A DNA stretch of 64,000 nucleotides from NCBI RefSeq assembly GCF_030848565.1, contig NZ_JAVDDV010000008.1:104871-168870 (forward strand), written 5' to 3'. Each line of letters starts with the position of its first letter. Positions within the stretch are counted from its first letter, which is position 1. Below, piece after piece: positions 42,601 to 50,593 of the stretch. Below the pieces are notes generated by a model, which was not told the origin of the DNA, ran no database searches, and saw only the letters and a list, made by a program, of their open reading frames with translations. A program made the translations under genes and the position numbers. The stretch comes from Natronolimnohabitans sp. A-GB9. GTDB taxonomy: Archaea; Halobacteriota; Halobacteria; Halobacteriales; Natrialbaceae.

Positions 42601-45252
42601 GACGTCGAAGGAGTGTTCCTTGTTGACGCGCTCGAGGTAGATGACGCCGGGTTCGCCGTTCTCGTGGGCGCCCTCGACGATGTCGTCCCAGAGCTCGTCT
42701 GCGGGAATCGACAGCTCCTCGCCGACCTCGACGTACTCGCCGAGGCCGAACATCTCGTAGAGTTCCTTCGTCTCTTCGGTCGCGATATGGGGCTCGCCCG
42801 TTCGCGGGTTGGTGAACGTAAACTCCTCGTCGTTCTGGACGGCCTCCATGAAGTCGTCCGTGATGCCAACGGAGATGTTGAAGTTCGAGAGATGGCCCTC
42901 GACGGCGTTCCGGAGGTGTTTGGGGACCCGGCCCTCGTCGTCGATGAGTTCACGAGCCTCCTCGAGGGCCTCCTGGAAGGACGTGTGCGTGTAGTCGTCG
43001 GGGTCGTTCAGCCGAAGCGTCTCGGCCAGCGAGACGTCCTTGTTCTTGGCGTGGATGAACTGGATGACGTCCGGATGGGAGACACGCATGACGCCCATCT
43101 GTGCGCCCCGTCGGGCGCCGCCCTGGGCGATCGTCTCGCACATCTGGTCGTACGTGCGCATGAACGTGATCGGACCGCTGGCGATGCCGCCGGTCGAGCC
43201 GACCGCGTCGCCGTAGGGGCGCAGGCGCCAGAACGCATAGCCCATGCCGCCGCCGCTGTTGTGCGAGACGATCCCGTCGGTCACGTATTCGTGGTTGTCC
43301 GCGACGGTGATGTCGTAGACGGTCGCGGGCTCGGATTGGCTCACGGAGTCGACCTCGACGGTGTACTCCTCACCGATCACGTGAGAGTCACGGGCTGACA
43401 CGGAGTCGATGTTCGAGAGACCGATCTCGCGTCGTTCGTCGATGAAACCGACCTCGCGGAGGAACGCTTTCCGTCCCTCGCCGGTCGTCGGAACGAGGCC
43501 GTAGTACGGATGGGCGTCTTCGTCGCGGATGACGGACTTTTTGACCGGATAGCCCAGGCCCATCATCAGGGTCGCGACGTCGTCGATCGCCCGTTCGGAT
43601 GCACTGTACAGCTTCGGATACGTGTCGTCGAGCAACGTTCCATCCGCGGTAAAGTACCCTCGAAGGAACGCTTCGACGACGCTGGCCGGTGCTCGCTTGA
43701 CGACCTGCGGGACCCGAGCGGACTGGGCACCGTCGGCCTTGCAGTCGAAGTTCGCTTCCCACCAGCGCTTGATCTCGTGGCTGTTGATACCGACTTCGTA
43801 GCAGCCGTCCGCGAAGGAGATCGACGCCGTCGTACCGAACAGTTGCCGAGAGAGCTGGTCGATATACTCGGCGATGCTCTCGCGCCCGACGTGGAACCGG
43901 ATGCCGTCTTGATGCCACGAGCCGTCACCGAGCCAAAGTCCGACGAGTTCTGCAAGCTCCTCGTTCAGTGACTCCGGCTGTTGAACCGTTTTGACCGGTG
44001 TCCCGTTCGGGGTGAGATCCTCGCGGGCACGGAACTGTCCGACGGTTGCCTGGTGGATGCCCAGCTCGTCGGCGATCTCCGCATCGGTGTGTCCATCCTG
44101 ATACAGTTCGTGGGCTGTCGACTCGTCGAACGACGTGGAACCGGGTTTCCGGCCGCCGTTCCCGTTCGGCGGGAGATCCAGTTCGTTGCTCCGGCGGCGC
44201 TGTACTGTGGACTTCCCGCAGTCGAGTCGCTCCGCAATCTCGTAATCGCTGAGTCCTTCCCGGTGCAACTCGAGAATCTCCGCATTCTCGACGGTTCTGT
44301 TCTCGCTCCACTGAGCGCCGCTCGCTACCGACGTAAGTTCTGGGACCTCACGGTCCGCCTCTCGAAGCCAGCCTAACGCGTAGTGAATCTCCTGGCCGGC
44401 CTTGATTTTGTCGAGTCGCGTCCATTCGCCGTCGACCATGAGACGATGGTTCGGCGTTCCGCGGACGGAAAGCCCGTTTGCGAGCGAAACCGTAAGCGTC
44501 TCCGCGTTATCGTACGTATGCGTCTCCTCGACAGGCTTGTACTGGAATCCCGAGTCAGTCCGCTGTGCGATGCGATCTCCGACCTCTACGTCCGCAACGC
44601 TGACGATCCCTTTTTCTTCGACCATCACCGTCGACTCCTCGGTGAGACACTGGAAGACCTGTGCGGCCTCCTTGGCGGTCTGGTGGATGTCGTCGATGTC
44701 GTCCGCGGGAGAGTCGACGAAACACGCCGAGAGCTGCTGGAGTTCGTCGCCGGCGTTCATCAGGGTCGGCGAGTTCGGCATGAAGTCGAGGTTTGCCATC
44801 ATCTCCTGGAACTCGTCGGCAACCGACTCGACGTGGTCGCGGATGTCGTCGGGGAGTTCGGGGACGACGGTGTCGTAGGCGAACTTGTTGACGTTGTAGA
44901 CAGAGAGGGTCGTCTCCGCGTCGTCTTCTGCAGTGGTACCAGCGCCAAAGACTTCTTCGGCGAGCTCGTCTCGGCGCGGGTGGTCAGGTTTGAGCTGGTC
45001 GGGCGTGACCGTGATCTCGATGTCGTGTTTTTCGGCCTCGTAGACCGCTTCGGCGAGCGCGATATTCTTCCCGACGCGATCGAAGAGATCTTCCTGGGTC
45101 TCGACGAGTTCGCCGTCGGCGTCTTTGCGCAGATAGCGCGCCGGCAGAATGTTGTGATACGCGTTGCCGGTCAATCGCTCCTCGAGCGTGTCGCCGTCGG
45201 TGCGCTTGATCGGGAGGGTGAGCTCTTCCGCGGAGAGGTCCGACCCGCTCAT
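39625..45252 (-). CDS. nrdJ: Adenosylcobalamin-dependent ribonucleotide reductase with two inteins
   Basis: A 1875-residue precursor; after removal of two inteins the enzyme is 1039 residues, normal for class II reductases. It reduces ribonucleotides to deoxyribonucleotides using a B12 radical. Extein motifs: SPTLMNAGDELQQLSACFVD (active-site region), NPCGEQPLEEYEACNLGH (split by intein 2 after the Pro), and TGGCEPIYNVAYYKNVS. The C-terminus has paired Cys (ECPECG; GCKTCESCGWSEC), likely the redox-active or zinc tail. Intein 1 is residues 202-665, intein 2 is 898-1269; both interrupt conserved sites. Promoter and a palindrome lie upstream (45357-45393). Monocistronic; no other B12 gene adjacent. 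Confidence 0.93.
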   Translation of the reverse strand: MSGSDLSAEELTLPIKRTDGDTLEERLTGNAYHNILPARYLRKDADGELVETQEDLFDRVGKNIALAEAVYEAEKHDIEITVTPDQLKPDHPRRDELAEEVFGAGTTAEDDAETTLSVYNVNKFAYDTVVPELPDDIRDHVESVADEFQEMMANLDFMPNSPTLMNAGDELQQLSACFVDSPADDIDDIHQTAKEAAQVFQCLTEESTVMVEEKGIVSVADVEVGDRIAQRTDSGFQYKPVEETHTYDNAETLTVSLANGLSVRGTPNHRLMVDGEWTRLDKIKAGQEIHYALGWLREADREVPELTSVASGAQWSENRTVENAEILELHREGLSDYEIAERLDCGKSTVQRRRSNELDLPPNGNGGRKPGSTSFDESTAHELYQDGHTDAEIADELGIHQATVGQFRAREDLTPNGTPVKTVQQPESLNEELAELVGLWLGDGSWHQDGIRFHVGRESIAEYIDQLSRQLFGTTASISFADGCYEVGINSHEIKRWWEANFDCKADGAQSARVPQVVKRAPASVVEAFLRGYFTADGTLLDDTYPKLYSASERAIDDVATLMMGLGYPVKKSVIRDEDAHPYYGLVPTTGEGRKAFLREVGFIDERREIGLSNIDSVSARDSHVIGEEYTVEVDSVSQSEPATVYDITVADNHEYVTDGIVSHNSGGGMGYAFWRLRPYGDAVGSTGGIASGPITFMRTYDQMCETIAQGGARRGAQMGVMRVSHPDVIQFIHAKNKDVSLAETLRLNDPDDYTHTSFQEALEEARELIDDEGRVPKHLRNAVEGHLSNFNISVGITDDFMEAVQNDEEFTFTNPRTGEPHIATEETKELYEMFGLGEYVEVGEELSIPADELWDDIVEGAHENGEPGVIYLERVNKEHSFDVEKHPDHRILATNPCVTGDTLISTERGLVPAEELYEQGVATDVVVDGRLSEDSIKEASSVYKTGEKDVYKLTTEEGYKLRLTADHRVMTDDGWVEAQNLDAGDTVHIQNRKGRFGQHGTAEEGRTLGWLVGDGHLKHGEERAVLNFYDEDAEISESLAEDVNEVVREPLGNANYGIGVNEITRDAGYRGAKAIEQRIRSARLYEYAEEVGLTEDKLQVPDTVMRGSEEMARGFLQSLFTADGCVQGNVEKGVSVRLWSSDAGLLGDVQQLLLNFGIASKIYENRKEAGTRELSDGSGGTKEYETKDQHELVIVKDNLERFADEIGFLLDYKSEALEQRLSEYDRGPYSERFEATVEAVEHDGHEAVYDLTEPETHSFVANGLVVHNCGEQPLEEYEACNLGHINLSTLADLEAPDWRVWYDEHGDEYEDLEDAVDAFLEDAVDFEEFDHRIEMGTRFLENVVTMSDFPVDKIEQKVREMRKIGLGIMGLAQLYIQLGMEYGSEASNEVARQLMTHINHTSKWTSHELAEERGSFEEWDKSKYANPTEYREWFEHQTGLDADEWADGFPIRNHNTTTIAPTGTTSMVGNTTGGCEPIYNVAYYKNVSDDVQGDEMLVEFDDYFLRVLEDNDIDVEAVKEEAQEQMATNQFNGVEGLSTVPDAIGELFVTTGDLSAKEHAGVQVACQEGVDSAISKTVNAPNDSTVEDAKDVFEYIYEHGGKGVTYYRDGTRSKQVLTTRADNAEFADETEAAEALVEQIDEIFGGLEAFLESEDVQSILDEEDDLDALVADEDERDSVQVNFTEKRDRPDALQGVSQRIDTGYGKVYVTINEDPETGQPFELFANIGHSGGFTNSFTEALAKVISTSLRSGVDPDEIVDELCGTRSPKVAWDKGEQIQSIPDAIGTAMRRYLEGEIDKPYPTQQTLEESAEAGIEAEYDGPQTDGGAAAKGSDDATQDLIDAGESPECPECGSLSLYYSEGCKTCESCGWSEC
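41446..42561 (-). other. Intein 2 in ribonucleotide reductase (372 residues)
   Basis: It starts with Cys898 (CVTGDTLISTERGLVPAEEL) after ATNP and ends FVANGLVVHN before Cys1270 of CGEQPLEE. Splicing blocks are present: A near CVTGDTLI, B at RLTADHRVMTDDG, F/G at the C-terminal HN. LAGLIDADG-type motifs LGWLVGDGHLKH and GFLQSLFTADGCVQ indicate a homing endonuclease. It occupies the NPCGEQP site used by many reductase inteins. Confidence 0.92.
43258..44649 (-). other. Intein 1 in ribonucleotide reductase (464 residues)
   Basis: It begins Cys202 (CLTEESTVMVEEKGIVSVAD) after QVFQ and ends YVTDGIVSHN before Ser666. Block B is VRGTPNHRLMVDGE. Homing endonuclease motifs are LVGLWLGDGSWHQD and FLRGYFTADGTLL. 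Between block B and the endonuclease, residues about 323-413 hold two helix-turn-helix-like segments (GLSDYEIAERLDCGKSTVQR and GHTDAEIADELGIHQATVGQ), an unusual insertion likely used in DNA recognition. Confidence 0.9.
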
Positions 45253-45697
45253 GCGCGGGCCACCTCGTGGCTATCCCGTTTCCGGGCGTCGATTCTGGCG
45301 TGGGGATGGGTCCTGAGTCGCATCATTCGTGACGAAGGTTCGGTAGTCATGCATTCCTCATAAAGCTGTCCTACTTTCGTTGTACTAACGAAACTGTGCT
45401 TGTAGAGATGTCTCTGGTATCCTATCGTTTCGGATTCGATCACGACGGCCGAGACGGCCGTGATCGCGGCTATCAGACACTACGACGCCGACGGTCTTAA
45501 CGATTTTCAGAGCACCCTGACTTTTCAGTCTGCGCTGACAGTAGTCCAACGAGGTGCTTCGAGCGCTGTCCTGTCGATCGACAGTTTCGACAGCCAATCG
45601 GTCGTCTTGTGTACTGGTAACAGGAATCGGCAGTCACGATTCCGTCTTTGTCATACTATCCAGAAGGATTACGTCACTGTAGTACAGGATGTAACGT
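45253..45697. other. Intergenic stretch upstream of the ribonucleotide reductase gene
   Basis: No gene is supported. A short reading frame (33 codons from the ATG at 45350, ending in an ATGA overlap with the reductase start) is Arg/His-rich and unlike haloarchaeal proteins. It holds the reductase promoter region and an inverted repeat at 45375-45393. The rest is unremarkable. Confidence 0.5.
45357..45393 (-). promoter_or_regulatory. Ribonucleotide reductase promoter with palindrome
   Basis: Minus strand GCTTTATGAG is a TATA candidate at 45357-45366. Just upstream of it is the palindrome TTTCGTT-GTACT-AACGAAA (45375-45393), 7-bp arms with a 5-base gap. This is a position where activators or repressors bind. 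It is about 100-140 bases before the reductase start. Confidence 0.4.
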
Positions 45698-45886
45698 ATG
45701 CTCGATCCGTTGACTTCCTCGACCGTCCTGCTCGTGTTGGCGGGACTGGCCGCGTTCGCAGTGGCCTACGTCGCGATCAAGATCGCGATCAAGTTGGCCG
45801 TTCGCATCGGAATCGTCGCCGCCGTCGTCCTCGCGGGACTCTACACGGCCGGTGTCACCGATCTGTCGTTCCTGCCGTTCTTCTGA
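45698..45886 (+). CDS. Small membrane protein of 62 residues
   Basis: MLDPLTSSTVLLVLAGLAAF and the following AIKIAIKLAVRIGIVAAVVL give two hydrophobic helices, with Lys/Arg only in the short loop, so a membrane hairpin with a cytoplasmic loop is likely. No known family. ATG at 45698 with a GC-rich third position. Precedes the trp genes, which are on the other strand. Confidence 0.6.
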   Translation: MLDPLTSSTVLLVLAGLAAFAVAYVAIKIAIKLAVRIGIVAAVVLAGLYTAGVTDLSFLPFF

Positions 45887-46034
45887 ACGTCTGCGGTCGA
45901 TCGCATCGACGTCAGTTTTTCCGATATTCGACTCTCGTTTGCCGATCGAGTCGGTACTGTGACCGCGCCGGTCGCTGGGAGTCGACTCGGTTCGTCTCGA
46001 GGACGAGTTCGAGAGTGCCCTTCGAGTATCCCGC

Positions 46035-46742
46035 TCAGTTGTCGGCGACCGTCTCGAGGAAGTTCTCGATGACGTCGTGGCCAACTGCGGTGAGGACGCT
46101 CTCGGGGTGGAACTGGACGGCCTCGATGGGGTAGTCGCGGTGGCGGACCCCCATCACGAGCGTGTCCCCGTTCTGTGGGTCGCCCGTAGGGCCGGCAGCG
46201 TTTCGGGCGATGCTGTCGTGGTCGGCCGTCGCCGTCACGTCGAAACAGTCCGGAATCTCCGTCGCGACCAGGGAGTGATAGCGGCCGGCGCGAAAGCCCT
46301 GTGGCAGTCCGGTGAAGACGCCCTCGCCGTCGTGGTCGACGGCGGAGGCCTTGCCGTGGATCGGCTCCGGCGCGCGGCCGACGCTGCCGCCGTACTCGTA
46401 GACGGCAGCCTCGAGGCCGAGACAGACGCCAAGTGTTGGGATCTCCGGGCTGACTTCACGGAGGACGTCCATCGTGACGCCGACGTCGCGGTCGTTTTTC
46501 GGGTGGCCCGGTCCCGGACTGATGATGATCGCGTCGGGATCGACCGCGCGGACGTCCTCGAGCGAGGCGGTGTTTTTCAGGATCTCTGTCTCCGTCCCCG
46601 CTTGCTGGCTGACGTACTCGACGAGGTTGTACGTAAAGGAGTCGTAGTTGTCGACGAACAGGACCGTCAGCGGGTCGGTGTCCGACTCCGATCCCGCGTT
46701 CTCGTCCGTCTCCGCATCGACGGACGTCTCGATCGAACTCAT
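46035..46742 (-). CDS. trpG: Anthranilate synthase component II (glutamine amidotransferase)
   Basis: A 235-residue class I amidotransferase that supplies ammonia to TrpE. The triad is Cys in TLGVCLGLEAAVY, His in AVQFHPESVL, and the following Glu. The oxyanion loop is IISPGPGHPKND. The residue after CLG is Leu-Glu instead of the usual His-Gln (CLGHQ), a deviation in the nucleophile elbow. An acidic 24-residue leader precedes VLFVDNYDSFTYNLVEYV. Start ATG overlaps the TrpE stop (ATGA). Last gene of the trpDFEG operon. Confidence 0.92.
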   Translation of the reverse strand: MSSIETSVDAETDENAGSESDTDPLTVLFVDNYDSFTYNLVEYVSQQAGTETEILKNTASLEDVRAVDPDAIIISPGPGHPKNDRDVGVTMDVLREVSPEIPTLGVCLGLEAAVYEYGGSVGRAPEPIHGKASAVDHDGEGVFTGLPQGFRAGRYHSLVATEIPDCFDVTATADHDSIARNAAGPTGDPQNGDTLVMGVRHRDYPIEAVQFHPESVLTAVGHDVIENFLETVADN

Positions 46743-48460
46743 CGGTGTACCTCCGTCGCCGACTCGAGGTCGGCGTTCGGTTCGGTCTCGGCGTCCGCGG
46801 GCTCTTCGATCTCCTCGATGGCCGCGAGAACGCCGCCCATCTTCTTCTCGGTCTCCTCGTACTCGGCGGTCGGATCGCTGTCGGCGACGAGGCCGGCGCC
46901 GGCACGGACCGTGATTCGATCACGATCGCCTTCGTCCTCGACCGTCGCCGTTCGAATCACGATCGCGAAGTCGGCGTCGCCACACCACGAGTAGTAGCCG
47001 ACGCCGCCGCCGTAGAGGCCCCGCGGTTCGCGCTCTAGATCGTCGATGATCTCCATCGCACGGATCTTCGGCGCGCCCGATAGTGTGCCCGCGGGGAAGG
47101 CAGCTCGCGTGGCGTCGAAGGCGTCGGGAGACTCCGTCTCCCGGCTTGCCGAACGTGGTTCGGCAACGTCGGAATCGCTGGCGAGCTCGCCGGTCACCGT
47201 CGACTCGATGTGCTGGACGTGGCTGTACTTGAGTACGTTCATGAACTCCTCGACGCGGACCGAACCGGCCTCGGCGACCCGGCGGACGTCGTTTCGCGCC
47301 AGGTCGACCAGCATCGTGTGTTCTGCCCGTTCTTTCTCGTCGGCCAGCATCTCCCCGGCGAGTCGACGATCCTCGACGGGACTCGTCCCCCGATCACAGG
47401 TGCCGGCGATCGGATTCGACATGATCTCGCGTCCACGGACGGAGACAAGCGTCTCGGGACTCGCGCCGACGACGGTCAGGTCGTCGTGCTCGAGCAGGTA
47501 CATGTACGGCGAGGGGTTGATCTCGCGCATCGCCTCGTAGAAGCCGATCGGATCGACGTCGCCGTACAGTTCGCGGGTCCGCGAGATGACGCCCTGGTAG
47601 ATATCGCCGTCTAAGACGTGCTCTTTGGCCCGGCGAACGCTCTCCTCGTACTCGGCTTTGGGACCGGCGACCTCTCCCTCTCGGACGAAGCCGCCGGTCT
47701 CGGGTGTGTCGGCCTCGCGGAGGGTCTCCGCGACCGTAGCGACCTCCGCGAGCAAGTCGTCGTAGACCGCGTCGGGGTCGTCGTCGGCCTCGAGGACCGG
47801 CGTACAGTCCAGCGAGACCGTGCCGTCGCGCTCGTCGAATGAAAGCGTCGTCGTCGTCAGGACAAACTGAGCGTCCGGGAACCGCGAGTCTGGCCGCTCG
47901 AGGCCGACCTCCTCGAGCCAGAGGTCGTAGACCGCGTCGTAGGCGAGGAAGCCGACCAGTCCGCCGGTCAGGTGCTGGCGGTCGTGTTCGGGCGGGTTCG
48001 CGAAGTGGACGTCCGGCATCGCCGCACGCAACGCGTCGACGGTATCGCCGTCTTCGGCCGTCTCGATCGACTCGAGCGGGGCGTCGTCGGTCAGCGCGTC
48101 GACGGTCGTCCCCTCGGGCTCGACGGTCACGACGGCCTCGGGGTCGTATCCGACGTAGGAGTATCGTGCGTGACGATCCGCTCCCGCAGCGCTCGGACGG
48201 AAGGCACCGTCTGGGTCGCTCGAGGCAGTCTTCTCGGCACTCTCCAGGAGGAAGGCGTACGGCGAGCGATCGTGATCGCTCGAGGACGAGCGGCCGGTGA
48301 GTGCGGCGTAGGCCGCAAGCGGCGTGGTCTCGACGTCGAGCGTCGCGACGGCGCGGACGACGACTGGCTGCTCGTCTCGGCCGTTTGCGTGCTCGCGGAA
48401 GGTTTCGCGGTCGATGTCGAACGTCGGCCCAGCGTCGGAATCGGTCGATGTGTCAGTCAT
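46739..48460 (-). CDS. trpE: Anthranilate synthase component I
   Basis: A 573-residue enzyme converting chorismate and ammonia (from TrpG) to anthranilate. The tryptophan feedback motif LLES occurs in PYAFLLESAEKTAS. Chorismate-binding segments are SPYMYLLEHDDLTVVGASPE, ISNPIAGT-like IMSNPIAGTCDRGTSPVEDR, DLARNDVRRVAEAGSV, HIESTVTGEL and AFPAGTLSGAPKIRAMEII. The middle carries an acidic, variable loop (EPRSASRETESPDAF). Overlaps trpG at its end and trpF at its start by four bases each, so translational coupling is likely. Confidence 0.96.
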   Translation of the reverse strand: MTDTSTDSDAGPTFDIDRETFREHANGRDEQPVVVRAVATLDVETTPLAAYAALTGRSSSSDHDRSPYAFLLESAEKTASSDPDGAFRPSAAGADRHARYSYVGYDPEAVVTVEPEGTTVDALTDDAPLESIETAEDGDTVDALRAAMPDVHFANPPEHDRQHLTGGLVGFLAYDAVYDLWLEEVGLERPDSRFPDAQFVLTTTTLSFDERDGTVSLDCTPVLEADDDPDAVYDDLLAEVATVAETLREADTPETGGFVREGEVAGPKAEYEESVRRAKEHVLDGDIYQGVISRTRELYGDVDPIGFYEAMREINPSPYMYLLEHDDLTVVGASPETLVSVRGREIMSNPIAGTCDRGTSPVEDRRLAGEMLADEKERAEHTMLVDLARNDVRRVAEAGSVRVEEFMNVLKYSHVQHIESTVTGELASDSDVAEPRSASRETESPDAFDATRAAFPAGTLSGAPKIRAMEIIDDLEREPRGLYGGGVGYYSWCGDADFAIVIRTATVEDEGDRDRITVRAGAGLVADSDPTAEYEETEKKMGGVLAAIEEIEEPADAETEPNADLESATEVHR

Positions 48461-49107
48461 GGTTGAACCGTTCGGGTGGCGGTCTTCGCGTGGTCGACGA
48501 ACGAGCGGACGGCTTCGGGGTCTTTGACGCCGCCGGATGCCTCGACGCCGCTGGCGACGTCGACTGCGAACGGCTCGACCGTCCGAACCGCGTCCGCGAC
48601 GTTGTCCGGCGTGAGTCCGCCGGCGAGGACGACCGGCGACTCGAGGTCGGCGACGACCGAACGCGTCCGCTCCCAGTCGTGGGTCTCACCGGTGCCGCCA
48701 CCGCCGTCCTCGGTTGGCGTATCGACCAACAGGGCGTCGACGGCGTCGTCGTAGCGATCGGCCCGAGCCACGCCGTCGGCGCCGATCGCAAGCAGGAGCT
48801 GTGGATCGATCTCCGAGCGAAGCGACGCGAGATCGCTCGGTTCGGCGTCGGTGTGCAACTGGACCGCGTCGGGACCGACTGTCTCGGCCAGCTCGCCGGC
48901 TCGCTCGAGGTCGTCGCCCATCGTCACGAGGACCGTCGTCACGAACGGCGGTGTGGCCGCCGCGAGTTCGCGCGCGCGTTCGACTGTTACTTCCCGGGGC
49001 GTGTCGACCGAGACGTCACAGATGATTCCGAGGGCGTCGGCGCCCGCCTCGACGGCTGTCTCGAGGTCGTCGACGGTCGTCAACCCACAGATCTTGACCC
49101 GTGTCAT
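48457..49107 (-). CDS. trpF: Phosphoribosylanthranilate isomerase
   Basis: A 216-residue TIM-barrel enzyme. Catalytic Cys in TRVKICGLTTVDDLETAV, the conserved Asp in LLVDTPTEDGGGGTGETHDW, AGGLTPDNVADAV and DVASGVEASGGVKDPEAV as the phosphate-binding end. Converts N-(5-phosphoribosyl)anthranilate to the carboxyphenylamino-deoxyribulose compound of tryptophan synthesis. ATGA overlaps with trpD and trpE. Length is normal (200-215). Confidence 0.95.
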   Translation of the reverse strand: MTRVKICGLTTVDDLETAVEAGADALGIICDVSVDTPREVTVERARELAAATPPFVTTVLVTMGDDLERAGELAETVGPDAVQLHTDAEPSDLASLRSEIDPQLLLAIGADGVARADRYDDAVDALLVDTPTEDGGGGTGETHDWERTRSVVADLESPVVLAGGLTPDNVADAVRTVEPFAVDVASGVEASGGVKDPEAVRSFVDHAKTATRTVQP

Positions 49108-50120
49108 CGTCCTTCTGGCTCGGCGACCTCGCTGCGGAGGCGGTCGAGTTTCGTCGCCGCCGCACCGGACTCGATCGCCTCGCGAGCAGCGTCGGCGCCG
49201 GCCTCGAGGGAGTCGACCTCGCCGGCGACGTAGACTGCGGCGCCCGCGTTCGCGAGGATGACGTCACGTTTCGCGCCCGTAACGTCGCCCTCGACGATCC
49301 CGCGCATGTCCGCGGCGTTTTCCTCCGGCGAGCCACCGGCGATGTCGCCGATCGTGTACTCCTCGAGACCGAGATCGGCCGGCTCGAGGGTGTACTCCTC
49401 GACGTCCGAGCCGTCGACTTCCGCGACGACGGTCTCGCCGTGGACGGCAATCTCGTCGGTGCCGGCGCCGTGAACGACGAGTGCGCGCTCGACGTCCATC
49501 CGCGCGAGCGCGTCCGCGAGGACGGGAACGAGGTCGGGGTCGTAGACGCCGACGATCTGCCCGTCCGCGCCGGCGGGGTTGGTCAGCGGGCCGAGAATGT
49601 TGAAGATCGTCCGCATCCCGAGTTCCTTTCGCGGACCGATGACGGCTTTCATCGCGGGATGGAACACGGTCGCGAGCATGAAGCCGATACCATTGTGCTC
49701 GATCGACTCCTCGACGGCCGGCGGCTCGGCTTCGATGTGAACGCCGATCTCTTCTAAGACGTCTGCACTCCCCGACGAAGACGAGACCGAGTAGTTGCCG
49801 TGTTTGGCGATCGGGACGCCGGCACCGGCGGCGACCATCGAACTCGTCGTCGAGACGTTGATCGTGTCGTAGTCGTCCCCACCCGTGCCGACGATGTCGA
49901 CCAGTGGCTCCCGGTCGGGCGAGATCGTCCGAGCCACGTTGCGCATCCCTTCGGCGAAGCCCGCGATCTCGGCTTCTGTCTCTCCTTTCGCGCGCAGCGC
50001 CGCCAGCAACGCACCGATCTGTGCCTCCGTCGCCTCCTCGAAGACAGCCGTCGAGGCCGCTCGAGCGTCGTCTTGCGTGAGATCCTCCCCGTCCGTGACC
50101 CGTTCGACGTACTCCTGCAT
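49104..50120 (-). CDS. trpD: Anthranilate phosphoribosyltransferase
   Basis: A 338-residue enzyme joining anthranilate and PRPP. PRPP-binding motif VDIVGTGGDDYDTINVSTTS (family GTGGD), then AKHGNYSVSSSSGSADVLEE and GPLTNPAGADGQIVGVYDPD. Start ATG at 50120 (MQEYVERVTDGEDLTQDDAR); the longer frame crosses the promoter. First gene of trpDFEG; the other trp genes (trpCBA) are not in this window. A promoter lies in the AT-richer stretch at 50135-50180. Confidence 0.95.
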   Translation of the reverse strand: MQEYVERVTDGEDLTQDDARAASTAVFEEATEAQIGALLAALRAKGETEAEIAGFAEGMRNVARTISPDREPLVDIVGTGGDDYDTINVSTTSSMVAAGAGVPIAKHGNYSVSSSSGSADVLEEIGVHIEAEPPAVEESIEHNGIGFMLATVFHPAMKAVIGPRKELGMRTIFNILGPLTNPAGADGQIVGVYDPDLVPVLADALARMDVERALVVHGAGTDEIAVHGETVVAEVDGSDVEEYTLEPADLGLEEYTIGDIAGGSPEENAADMRGIVEGDVTGAKRDVILANAGAAVYVAGEVDSLEAGADAAREAIESGAAATKLDRLRSEVAEPEGR

Positions 50121-50310
50121 AGTGAACACCAATGTACGTAGTTGTCTTGTAATGCTCAAATGAGTACATCCACATAAACGTGTCGGAGGATTTCGTGTTG
50201 TGACGTACCGCACGGAGTTTGATTCGAAAGCTTCAATTACCACCGGCGGCAACGATTGAGTGCAGGCGAGGTGGCGACGGACGCCACGACGAACGAACGC
50301 AAAGCCAGGC

Positions 50311-50385
50311 GGGTTGGTGGTCTAGTCTGGTTATGACACCTCCTTGACATGGAGGAGGCCGGCAGTTCAAATCTGCCCCAACCCA
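50311..50385 (+). tRNA. tRNA-Val (GAC)
   Basis: Acceptor GGGTTGG / CCAACCC with discriminator A. D-arm TGGTCTAGTCTGGTTATGACA. Anticodon stem CCTCC / GGAGG with loop TTGACAT, anticodon GAC. T-arm GGCAG-TTCAAAT-CTGCC. 75 nt without intron; 3' CCA not encoded. Followed by a hairpin and by a duplicated 3' fragment at 50518. Confidence 0.93.
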
Positions 50386-50438
50386 TTTCTGACGAACACA
50401 ACACGACGAACGCAGTGAGGAGTGCGTCCGTCAGAAAT
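50386..50438 (+). terminator. Inverted repeat after tRNA-Val
   Basis: ATTTCTGACG at the end of the tRNA pairs with CGTCAGAAAT at 50429-50438. A second pair GACGAACGCA / TGCGTCCGTC lies inside. Likely a terminator or processing structure. Confidence 0.45.
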
Positions 50439-50517
50439 TGTTACGGGTGGGTTTGAATCAGACGAGTCGCACGCCCGGGAAGCGAACGAAGTGAGCGACC
50501 CGGAACGTCTCGGCATG

Positions 50518-50533
50518 GTTCAAATCTGCCCCA
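50518..50533 (+). repeat. Duplicate of the tRNA-Val 3' end
   Basis: GTTCAAATCTGCCCCA, 16 bases identical to tRNA-Val positions 50365-50380, about 150 bases downstream, with a diverged CACCA following. Could mark an attachment-site remnant or a decayed second tRNA. Confidence 0.7.
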
Positions 50534-50593
50534 CACCACTTCTTCCGAGACAACGACGACGATCTCGAGGACGCGGTTTGTCACGACGGTCTT

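Noticed and set aside
39625..45252. Two or three separate genes within the reductase frame
   Set aside because: A single open frame with precise Cys...His-Asn intein junctions restores a normal class II reductase.
45249..45443. Short frame ending in an ATGA overlap with the reductase start
   Set aside because: Arg/His-rich, no acidic halophile character, overlaps the promoter region; not a convincing leader peptide.
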